A stretch of DNA of 64,000 nucleotides from contig DATKYS010000051.1 in NCBI GenBank assembly GCA_035528375.1, positions 20,341-84,340 of the forward strand. The letters are read 5' to 3'. Each line of letters starts with the position of its first letter. Positions within the stretch are counted from its first letter, which is position 1. This document shows, one piece after another, positions 38,572 to 45,185 of the stretch. Below the pieces are notes generated by a model. The model was not told where the DNA came from, did no database searches, and saw only the letters and a list, made by a program, of their open reading frames with translations. The position numbers were made by a program, and so were the translations under genes. This stretch comes from a bacterium. Its GTDB lineage: Bacteria > RBG-13-66-14.

Positions 38572-39811
38572 CGTACTTGGCGATTATCCCGTCCTTGTCC
38601 AGGCCGAGGATGCCGTACTTATCGCCCACCTTGCGGAAGGCCTCCACGCACTTGTCAATGTGCGCCTTCTCGTGGGCGGCGGAGAGCTGGACGCGGATGC
38701 GCGCCTGGCCGTTGGGCACCACGGGGAAAAAGAAGCCGATGACGTAGATGCCCTCGGCGTACATGTCGCGGGCCATGTCGTTGGCCAGCTTTGCGTTGTA
38801 GAGCATGACCGGGACGATGGGGGTCTCGCCGGGGCGGACGCTGAGCCCGGCGGCGGTTATCCCCTCCCGGAAGTACTTTGTATTGGCCTCCAGCTTGTCC
38901 CGGCGCTCCGTGCTCTTCATGATTATCTCCAGGACCTTGAGCGAGGCGGCGGTGATGACCGGCGAGAGCGAGTTCGAGAAGAGGTAGGGCCGGGCCTTCT
39001 GGCGGCAGAGCTCCACCAGCTCCCTGCGGCCCGACACGCACCCGCCCGACGCACCGCCCAGCGCCTTGCCCAGCGTCGTCGTGATGATGTCAATCTTGCC
39101 CATCACGCCGAAGTGCTCGTGGACCCCGCGGCCGGTCTTGCCGATGAACCCCGAGGCGTGGGAGTCGTCCACCAGAATCATGGCGTCGTACTCCTCGGCC
39201 AGGGCCACCATCTCGCCCAGGGGGCACATATCGCCGTCCATGGAAAAAACGCCGTCGGTGACGATGAGCCGGTTGCGCTTGCCCTGGTGCTGCTCCAGCT
39301 TCTGCGCCAGGTGCTTGGTGTTCATGTGCTTGAAGGTGTCGTACTCGGCGGAGCAGAGCCGGATGCCGTCCACCAGGCTGGCGTGGATGAGCCGGTCGGC
39401 GATGATGACGTCCTCGGGGCCCAGGACGGCCTCGAAGACCCCGGCGTTGGCGTCCATGCACGACGGGAACAGAAGCGTGTCCTCGGTGCCCAGGAACTCG
39501 GTCAGTTTATCCTGCAGCTCGCGGTGGATGTCCTGGGTGCCGCAGATGAAGCGGACCGAGCTCATGCCGTAGCCGCGGGTGTCCAGGCCTTTGTGGGCGG
39601 CGGCGATGACCTCGGGGTGGCTCGAGAGGCCGAGGTAGTTGTTGGCGCAGAAATTTAAAACCTTCTCCTGAGCCGCGCCCTCGGGGTACTCCACGGTGAT
39701 TTCCGCGTCCTGGGGCGAGCAGATGAACCGTTTTTCCTTGTAGAGGCCCTTGCTCTTGATCGCTTCTATTTCCTCGGCGAATCCGGCGCGGGACACCTTC
39801 GAGTAGGCCAT
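38564..39811 (-). CDS. kbl: Glycine C-acetyltransferase (2-amino-3-ketobutyrate CoA ligase), alpha-oxoamine synthase family
   Basis: A 415-residue PLP enzyme of the alpha-oxoamine synthase family that condenses an acyl thioester with an amino acid. NFCANNYLGLSSHPEV, GYGMSSVRFICGTQDIHREL, the PLP aspartate block LVDDSHASGFIGKTGRG and the Schiff-base lysine in TTLGKALGGASGG are all present, and the sequence is closest by eye to Kbl. No threonine dehydrogenase is adjacent. Instead an acyl carrier protein lies immediately upstream, which leaves open an acyl-ACP-using role such as a serine palmitoyltransferase-like reaction. Confidence 0.88.
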   Translation of the reverse strand: MAYSKVSRAGFAEEIEAIKSKGLYKEKRFICSPQDAEITVEYPEGAAQEKVLNFCANNYLGLSSHPEVIAAAHKGLDTRGYGMSSVRFICGTQDIHRELQDKLTEFLGTEDTLLFPSCMDANAGVFEAVLGPEDVIIADRLIHASLVDGIRLCSAEYDTFKHMNTKHLAQKLEQHQGKRNRLIVTDGVFSMDGDMCPLGEMVALAEEYDAMILVDDSHASGFIGKTGRGVHEHFGVMGKIDIITTTLGKALGGASGGCVSGRRELVELCRQKARPYLFSNSLSPVITAASLKVLEIIMKSTERRDKLEANTKYFREGITAAGLSVRPGETPIVPVMLYNAKLANDMARDMYAEGIYVIGFFFPVVPNGQARIRVQLSAAHEKAHIDKCVEAFRKVGDKYGILGLDKDGIIAKYGM

Positions 39812-39859
39812 GACTCCTCCTGACGAAAAGAGGTGGCGTTTTTTTTATAGATGAGTGCG

Positions 39860-39905
39860 TAGGCCGTCCCCTCCCCCCTTGGGGGGAGGGTTAGGGAGGG
39901 GGGTC
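39860..39905. repeat. CCCTCCCCCC-type hairpin between acp and kbl
   Basis: CCCCTCCCCCCTTGGGGGGAGGG followed by TTAGGGAGGGGGG forms a strong hairpin in the 96-base acp-kbl gap. Confidence 0.6.
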
Positions 39906-39907
39906 CC

Positions 39908-40162
39908 CTACTTGGCCTGGAACTTCTTCACCAGCGCCACGATGGAGTTCACCGTGTCGAAGGCCTCGGGGGTGGCCTCCTCGTCGGGGAGCTTGATGTC
40001 GTACTTCTTCTCCAGGAAGACCTTGAGGGAGACCATGGAGAAGCTGTCCACGATTCCGCTGGAGATGAGCGGCGTATCGTCATCTATTTTGATGTCGTCG
40101 TCCTCGTCAACGTATTCGCCGATGACGTACTCGCGGACGGTATCGTGCATCTCGCGGGACAT
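39908..40162 (-). CDS. Acyl carrier protein
   Basis: An 84-residue acidic four-helix carrier protein. The phosphopantetheine site is Ser40 in GIVDSFSMVSL, and the acidic helix DEDDDIKIDDDTPLISS precedes it. It is more divergent than the fatty-acid AcpP, whose site reads D-S-L, and suggests a dedicated carrier. Its gene lies 36 bases after the STAS-like gene and upstream of kbl. A holo-ACP synthase is encoded 3.2 kb upstream on the same strand. Confidence 0.88.
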   Translation of the reverse strand: MSREMHDTVREYVIGEYVDEDDDIKIDDDTPLISSGIVDSFSMVSLKVFLEKKYDIKLPDEEATPEAFDTVNSIVALVKKFQAK

Positions 40163-40198
40163 GGGCGTTCCTTTCAGATTTAATATCTATGTTAGAAG

Positions 40199-40519
40199 TT
40201 AACTTTCATCTATCTCAATCAAGTTAACTGCTTCCTGTTTTAGTCTGGAGCTTATTATTTGATTCATTAAATTGTAATCGTTTTTATCCATTTTTTTAAC
40301 TTTAAGTCTATTTTTTACCTCACATAAAGGTAACGACATCACCAATAAGCCAAATGCTTCATCAAGAAAAGAAACTGAAGCGATAATTAACCCTTCAAAG
40401 TCCAAAATAATAACTTCACCCTTAGGCCATCGGCCTATAATAGCTTCTCTAACTGCTTTCCCTGCATCACGCGTCGCAACCCACTGACCAGCAGTTATTT
40501 TCTTAATTGAAAAGATCAT
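40199..40519 (-). CDS. STAS-like (DUF4325) domain protein
   Basis: A 106-residue protein whose centre EVIILDFEGLIIASVSFLDE matches the STAS-like DUF4325 pattern (D-F-x-G-x-x-x-x-S-x-S-F-x-D-E). The start at 40519 has a GAGGAG Shine-Dalgarno and lies within the last codons of the ATPase gene, giving a 17-base overlap. The DNA is very AT-rich. Paired with a GHKL ATPase it looks like a partner-switching or ATPase-effector module, but the signal and target are unknown. Confidence 0.8.
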   Translation of the reverse strand: MIFSIKKITAGQWVATRDAGKAVREAIIGRWPKGEVIILDFEGLIIASVSFLDEAFGLLVMSLPLCEVKNRLKVKKMDKNDYNLMNQIISSRLKQEAVNLIEIDES

Positions 40520-41366
40520 CCGAAATCTCCTCGAAAAGTGTTTGTTCATCTGTATAGACTAGAGGGATAATTATATAAATAGTAACGCCTTTTACATAAG
40601 CAGTTAATTTTTTCACGATTCTACGTGTTTTCTTTTTTTGTTTTTCATATGTAACCATACCCAAACCAGACAAATAACTTACATTTCCATTAACGTTTAA
40701 TATACCTACCTTAATATGTTGCAGTCCCATTCCCCCAACAGCCTGTTTTCTCGTTGTAACTTGTGTTTCTACTGCTGTTTTTATTGCTTCAATATCATTA
40801 GATAAATCTTTTTTTACTGTTAACAATGAATTTAAAAACCCTATACCATAGTCTGAAATTGAAATATGAATTTGTTTTTTCTTAGAGTAAATTTGACCAC
40901 ATACAACACACCCAAACGGTGATTCACTATGGTCTTTTACATTCGTTGTTAATTCATTCATACATAATTGAGTTATAAATAATATATTATCATGCAAATA
41001 AGGAACTTGGTCCTTAATTATCTCTAAATATTCTAACACTTTCTGCTCATAGTGTTTACTAATAGGAGTAAGTTCGAATGTAGTTCTATTCAACTTCCTT
41101 GTTGTAGCTTGACCATAAAATCCACTTGATTTTAAATATTCTCTAGTTCCTTGTGACCTTGGTTCAATTATATACAATCTTTTAAAATTCCTGAAATATT
41201 GTTTTATTGAATGATATAATAGAGATATTGCAAATGGTTTAATACTTAGTACATTACTAAAATCCAGAGTTACTTCATCTTTGGTTTCTGATAATTCATT
41301 ACATCTTTTTATCATTGCATCCACAAAATGAATACTTAAATGTGAATGAAACTTTATTGTTTTCAT
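40503..41366 (-). CDS. STAS-like/GHKL ATPase fusion protein
   Basis: A 287-residue cytoplasmic protein. The first 90 residues look STAS-like (EVTLDFSNVLSIKPFAISLL). A GHKL (histidine-kinase/Hsp90-type) ATPase follows, with N-box NELTTNVKDH (137-146), G1 box DYGIG (172-176) and G2 box GGMGL (211-215). No phospho-acceptor histidine domain is visible, so it resembles anti-sigma-type kinases. The ATG at 41366 has an AAGGA Shine-Dalgarno; a TTG six bases earlier is less likely. The DNA is about as AT-rich as anything in the window, and the gene has its own promoter. Confidence 0.8.
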   Translation of the reverse strand: MKTIKFHSHLSIHFVDAMIKRCNELSETKDEVTLDFSNVLSIKPFAISLLYHSIKQYFRNFKRLYIIEPRSQGTREYLKSSGFYGQATTRKLNRTTFELTPISKHYEQKVLEYLEIIKDQVPYLHDNILFITQLCMNELTTNVKDHSESPFGCVVCGQIYSKKKQIHISISDYGIGFLNSLLTVKKDLSNDIEAIKTAVETQVTTRKQAVGGMGLQHIKVGILNVNGNVSYLSGLGMVTYEKQKKKTRRIVKKLTAYVKGVTIYIIIPLVYTDEQTLFEEISDDLFN

Positions 41367-41380
41367 AATCAAATTCCTTT

Positions 41381-41396
41381 TAAAAAGTGCTTTTTA
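41381..41396. promoter_or_regulatory. Palindrome next to the ATPase ribosome-binding site
   Basis: TAAAAAG-TG-CTTTTTA is a 7-bp-arm inverted repeat about 15 bases before the ATG. It could be an operator or a weak hairpin affecting translation. Confidence 0.35.
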
Positions 41397-41413
41397 GTAA
41401 AGTGTATACAAAA

Positions 41414-41459
41414 CCCCACTGAAGACTTTCAGGCGAACCTGGAAGTTGGTCCAGTGGGG
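41414..41459 (-). promoter_or_regulatory. Leader hairpin (possible attenuator) of the ATPase/STAS cassette
   Basis: On the minus strand CCCCACTG pairs with CAGTGGGG, and inside it CTTCCAGG pairs with CCTGAAAG around a TTCG loop. TTTTG follows. The hairpin lies between the promoter (41475-41503) and the start codon, so it would be in the mRNA leader and could terminate transcription prematurely. Confidence 0.55.
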
Positions 41460-41474
41460 AGGAAGTACGGACGT

Positions 41475-41531
41475 AGTATAGACCGATTCATCGGGTTTGT
41501 CAAGTTTGTCGGGTTTGTCAGGTTTGTCAAG
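41475..41531 (-). promoter_or_regulatory. Promoter of the ATPase/STAS cassette with tandem -35-like repeats
   Basis: TTGACA (41498-41503) and TATACT (41475-41480) on the minus strand are 17 bases apart. Upstream, four 9-bp units of the form TTTGTC(A/G)(A/G)G on the plus strand (41496-41531) give the series TTGACA, CCGACA, CTGACA, TTGACA on the minus strand. Confidence 0.65.
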
Positions 41532-41568
41532 GGAGGCAGGCAGTGGCCTCTTGTTGCCGCCTTCGGGG

Positions 41569-41588
41569 CAAGGGGCTTAAGCCCCTTG
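41569..41588. repeat. 20-bp perfect palindrome
   Basis: CAAGGGGCTTAAGCCCCTTG is a perfect palindrome just downstream of acsA. A near-identical palindrome (CAAGGGGTTTAAACCCCTTG) occurs upstream of uvrA. Confidence 0.6.
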
Positions 41589-41607
41589 TATTACCGTCCG
41601 CAGGGTG

Positions 41608-43353
41608 TCAATCGTCTTCCAGAGTGGATAAATCCCCGACTTCCTCGCCCCACTCGAGGGCGCGGAGGTAGCGCCGCAGAATCTTCCCCGACCGCGTCTT
41701 CGGCAGCTTGTCCGTGAACTCGATTTCCTGGGGCATGGCCAGGGGCGAGAGCTTCTTGCGGATGAAGTTCATTATCGAGAGCTCGAGGTCGCCCGTGGGC
41801 TCGTAACCCGGATTGAGGGTGACGAAGGCCTTGACGACCTCCATGTTGACCTCGTCGGGCTTGCCGACTGCGGCGGCCTCGGCCACGGCTTCGTGCTCGA
41901 TGAGGGCGGATTCTATCTCGAAGGGCCCGACCAGGTGACCGCCGGTGTTTATCACGTCGTCGTCGCGGCCCACGAACCAGTAGTACCCCTCGGGGTCTAT
42001 GGAGGCCCGGTCGCCGGAGACGTACCACAAACTTTTATCCTGCCGCAGGTCGTCGGGGTCGCGGTCGTCCACGTCGCCGACGAACTTCGAGCGGTACACG
42101 TCGGGCTTCGCGTGGTAGGCGCGGAACATGGCGGGCCAGCCGGGGCGGAAGGCGATGAGCCCCACCCGGCCCGGCTCGGTCACCGGCTCGTGGGTCTTCA
42201 AATCCAGCACGGTGGCCTCGATGCCGGGGAAGGGCTTGCCCATGGATCCCGGCTTGATGGGCATTCCGGGGTAGTTGGAGATCATTATGGAGCCGGTCTC
42301 GGTCTGCCAGAAGGAGTCGTGGAAGGGCAGCCCGAAAGCCTCCTGGCTCCAGATGACGGCCTCGGCGTTCAGCGGCTCGCCCACGCTGACCAGGTGCCGC
42401 AGGCAGGAGAGGTCGTACTTTTTCACCGTTTCCGTGCCCTGGCGCATGAGGGAGCGGATGGCGGTGGGGGCGGAGTACCACACGGTGATCCGGTTGTCCT
42501 GGATGAACTTGTACCAGCGGTCGGCGCTGAAGCCCTCGTCGAGGACGCACTGGGTTATCCCCATGCTCCAGGGGCCGATGATGCCGTAGCTGGTGCCGGT
42601 GACCCAGCCGGGATCGGCGGTGCACCAGTAGACGTCGTCGTCGGTCAGGTCCAGAACCCACTTGGTGGTGATGTACTGGGCCCAGATGGAGGCGTGGACG
42701 TGCTGGGCGCCCTTGGGCTGCCCCGTGGTGCCCGAGGTGTAGTGGAGGACCGAGGGGGTCTCGGGGCCGGAGGGGAATACGTCGAAGCGTTCGAGGCGCG
42801 GGGCGGCCTCCACGTCGAAGAAAATCTCGCCGGGCTTGAGCTTGGCCTCCTCGCCGTCCACGACGATGACCTTCTCCAGGGCCGGGAGGGAATCCCGGAT
42901 TTTGCGGACCTTGCGCACGTGCTTTTGGGTGGTGAGGATGGCGCGGGTTCCGGCACTTTCCAGGCGGACATGGAGGGAGTCGTCGCCGAAGGCGGAGAAG
43001 AGCGGCTGCGCGATGCCGCCCATTTTCAAGACGCCCAGGAAGGAGAAGTAGAGGCTCGGAATCTTGTCCATGAAGATGCAGATGCGGTCGCCGGGCGCCA
43101 GGCCCTGGCCGGCGAGGAATTTGGCGAAGGCGTTGGAGTGGGCCCGCAGGTCCGCGAAGGTGTAGGCGGCCCGCCTGCCGCCGAAGCCCTCCCACACCAG
43201 GGCGGTATTAGCGCCAAGGCCGCGGTCGCAGACCCGGTCGGAGCAGACGGCGCCGATGTTCAGGGGCTCGCCCTCGGTCCAGCCCAGCTCCCGCCGGGCG
43301 ATGTCCCAGGAAAAACCTTTCAGCCTCTCGTCGTAGGAGCCGATGTTACTCAT
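41608..43353 (-). CDS. acsA: Acetate/acyl-CoA synthetase, AcsA type
   Basis: A 581-residue AMP-forming synthetase that activates a short-chain carboxylate, most likely acetate, to its CoA thioester. HYTSGTTGQPKGAQHVH is the P-loop-like AMP-binding motif, DDVYWCTADPGWVTGTSYG the acetate-pocket block, and PKTRSGKILRRYLRA the C-terminal lysine motif that can be acetylated. It resembles the shorter AcsA of Gram-positive bacteria. An AAGGAGGG Shine-Dalgarno lies eight bases before the ATG. It is 31 bases downstream of acpS, so the two are probably cotranscribed. Confidence 0.92.
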   Translation of the reverse strand: MSNIGSYDERLKGFSWDIARRELGWTEGEPLNIGAVCSDRVCDRGLGANTALVWEGFGGRRAAYTFADLRAHSNAFAKFLAGQGLAPGDRICIFMDKIPSLYFSFLGVLKMGGIAQPLFSAFGDDSLHVRLESAGTRAILTTQKHVRKVRKIRDSLPALEKVIVVDGEEAKLKPGEIFFDVEAAPRLERFDVFPSGPETPSVLHYTSGTTGQPKGAQHVHASIWAQYITTKWVLDLTDDDVYWCTADPGWVTGTSYGIIGPWSMGITQCVLDEGFSADRWYKFIQDNRITVWYSAPTAIRSLMRQGTETVKKYDLSCLRHLVSVGEPLNAEAVIWSQEAFGLPFHDSFWQTETGSIMISNYPGMPIKPGSMGKPFPGIEATVLDLKTHEPVTEPGRVGLIAFRPGWPAMFRAYHAKPDVYRSKFVGDVDDRDPDDLRQDKSLWYVSGDRASIDPEGYYWFVGRDDDVINTGGHLVGPFEIESALIEHEAVAEAAAVGKPDEVNMEVVKAFVTLNPGYEPTGDLELSIMNFIRKKLSPLAMPQEIEFTDKLPKTRSGKILRRYLRALEWGEEVGDLSTLEDD

Positions 43354-43384
43354 CGAGGTGTCCCTCCTTGGGGCGGCTCGAGTA

Positions 43385-43768
43385 TCAATCCCTGCTCTCC
43401 AGCACGACCACGGCGGCGGCGGAATGGCGGTTGTGGGTCAGGGTGAGATGAATTTTCGTAATCCGCAGAGACCGGACCATCTCGGTGGCCCGACCGCTGA
43501 AGAGGAGGGAGACCGCGCCCGACGGCTCCCGCACCACCTCGACCATCTTCCAGCGCATGCCCTGGGCCAGCCCGGCGCCGAGGGCCTTGAAGGCCGCCTC
43601 CTTGGCGGCGAAACGCGCGGCGAAGTGCTCCCAGTACCGCGCTTGGGAGCGGCAGTACTTCACCTCGGCCGGGGTGAAGACCTCCTCGGTGAATTCGAGG
43701 CCCCCCTCGTGGTGACCGCGCCGGAAGCGCTCCACCTCGACCAGGTCTACGCCTATGCCCTTGATCAT
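43385..43768 (-). CDS. acpS: Holo-[acyl-carrier-protein] synthase
   Basis: AcpS transfers 4'-phosphopantetheine from CoA to acyl carrier protein. The 127-residue sequence has both magnesium/CoA signatures: GIGVDLVEVERF at the N-terminus and FAARFAAKEAAFKALG in the middle, and THNRHSAAAVVVL closes the fold. It begins a minus-strand series acpS, acsA, then the AT-rich cassette, acp and kbl. The nearby acp is its obvious local substrate. Confidence 0.93.
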   Translation of the reverse strand: MIKGIGVDLVEVERFRRGHHEGGLEFTEEVFTPAEVKYCRSQARYWEHFAARFAAKEAAFKALGAGLAQGMRWKMVEVVREPSGAVSLLFSGRATEMVRSLRITKIHLTLTHNRHSAAAVVVLESRD

Positions 43769-43865
43769 TATTATCCGGGATTGGAATGTTGCCGGGGAAC
43801 TATCTTACCGACTGCGCCGCCCCTTGTCCAGTTCCTTCCGCGAGGGGAAGTTGCGTATATGGCAA

Positions 43866-44090
43866 CGTAGGGCGGGGAATCCGTTCCCCGCCGCTTTTAT
43901 TCCTCACCCGACTTGCGATGGTGTAGGGGCCGACCATTATGTCGGCCCGCCCCACACCCTAGCCCGTAAGCGCGCTTCCCCCAAGAGGGGGGAGGGGACA
44001 CACGGGCCGACCTAAACGGCGCGCCGTCTGTCGGCCCCTACGTTTGGCAATCGTGGAAACGGGCGGCCGCGGCCGTCCCCCCCGAGGCGC
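43866..44090. repeat. Intergenic hairpin-repeat mosaic J
   Basis: The roughly 330-base gap upstream of acpS contains hairpins at 43867-43893 (GCGGGGAA/TTCCCCGC), 43923-43950 (CCGACCATTATGTCGG), 43955-43998 (GTAAGCGCGCTTCCCCCAAG type) and 44004-44041 (CCGACC with GGCGCGCC loop, ending CCCCTAC). A GGGCGGCCGCGGCCG stretch lies at about 44060. No gene is seen here. Confidence 0.75.
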
Positions 44091-44096
44091 CGCCGA

Positions 44097-44927
44097 TCAG
44101 TCCTCCCGGAGCTCCGGCGGGACCGGCAGCCCCTCGCGGATGTAGTCCTTGGCCTCGGGCTCGTAGTCCAGCATGTAGGAGTAGTCCTTGCCGCTGAAGT
44201 CGCTGATGACGAGGATGGCCACGCGGCGGACCTCGATATCGGGGCTCTGGAGGTAATCATCCAGGAAGTTGACGCCGAACTGGCCGCCGGCTGAGAAGAT
44301 GACCGGGGCGTAGGACATGGCGCCGGGCCGGCGCTCGCGGATGGCGGAGACGAGCGCGGCGTACGCCTCCTCCCCGGCGCCCTGGAGACCGAGCACGGAC
44401 AGCATGGCGGGCTGACCCTTGAGGGACAACGCCCGCACCAGGCCATCCACGTGGACCTCGCCCTCCAGGTCGAAGAGGACGCAGGCCGCCGACGCGGACT
44501 CGCCGTCACCGCTCCGGGCGCAATCCCGCAACTCTTCGCGTATAACGTCCAGACCCAGGTACATGGCGACCAGCAGACGCTCCCGGGCCTCGTCGTCCAC
44601 CACCCAGCGGTAGAAAGCCAGGAGCAGGTCGAGGTTCCCCGGCAGCCCCTCGGCGAGCGCCAGGATGGGAAGCCCGTCGGCGGAAACCCGCAGCAGGGCT
44701 TCCACCCCGATTTCCTGGTCGGCGAAGCGGCTGAGGCGGTCGAGCCTCGCGCCGGCGGAGAGGGTGATGTCATCGGCGATGCGCTCCAGACCGGCGACCA
44801 GCTCGATCAGACCGACCTCCTCGACCCGCCCCGCCCAGTCGGGACTGTCGGGCTCGACGGCCAGCTCTTCAACCGTCACCGCCGCCGCCGCCAGGGGGAG
44901 CAGGAGTATTACGAGCGGGTACTTCAT
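44097..44927 (-). CDS. Secreted helical (HEAT-like) protein
   Basis: A 276-residue exported protein; the signal peptide MKYPLVILLLPLAAAAV begins at the ATG at 44927, which follows GGAGAGGG. The mature part is almost all helical, with a late DYLQSPDIEVRRVAILVISD segment that looks like a HEAT repeat, preceded by similar leucine-rich helices. Likely a periplasmic scaffold; no family is recognised. Its start overlaps the stop of the frameshifted small gene upstream. Confidence 0.7.
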   Translation of the reverse strand: MKYPLVILLLPLAAAAVTVEELAVEPDSPDWAGRVEEVGLIELVAGLERIADDITLSAGARLDRLSRFADQEIGVEALLRVSADGLPILALAEGLPGNLDLLLAFYRWVVDDEARERLLVAMYLGLDVIREELRDCARSGDGESASAACVLFDLEGEVHVDGLVRALSLKGQPAMLSVLGLQGAGEEAYAALVSAIRERRPGAMSYAPVIFSAGGQFGVNFLDDYLQSPDIEVRRVAILVISDFSGKDYSYMLDYEPEAKDYIREGLPVPPELRED

Positions 44928-45126
44928 CAATCCCTCTCCTTCCAGAGTGTGACCTTCCAGACGCCGTCGAAGCGCATCATGCAGAAAAAGCACAGGGTCG
45001 GTTCCCCCCAGTCGCCCGCGTCGTCGGTGTATAAAAGTTCGGCCTCGCAGATGACGACTCCGCCGCCGCGGAGGTCGCCAGCAGGGCGCCGCAGAGGGCC
45101 ACCTTCAATAAAACCGAATCCCGCAT
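44927..45126 (-). pseudogene. Frameshifted small secreted protein
   Basis: From the ATG at 45124-45126 a clear signal peptide (MRDSVLLKVALCGALLATSA) is read, but this frame continues into nonsense and stops at 44977. In the neighbouring frame a coherent protein tail (ICEAELLYTDDAGDW, CFFCMMRFDGVWKVTLWKER) ends at the stop overlapping the next gene's ATG. Joining the two near the CGG-rich run at about 45060 gives a plausible 65-residue exported protein. It is either a true frameshift, an assembly error in the CGG run, or programmed slippage. Confidence 0.55.
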
Positions 45127-45185
45127 ACACTTTTCCGCCGCATTCCGGGGGGATTCAACCGACAGACCCCCTCCGGTCGCCCCCG

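Noticed and set aside
41346-41717. Plus-strand frame encoding FIGFVKFVGFVRFVKGG repeats
   Set aside because: The repeat peptide is only the translation of the four 9-bp promoter repeats. The frame runs antisense through the end of acsA and has no ribosome-binding site.
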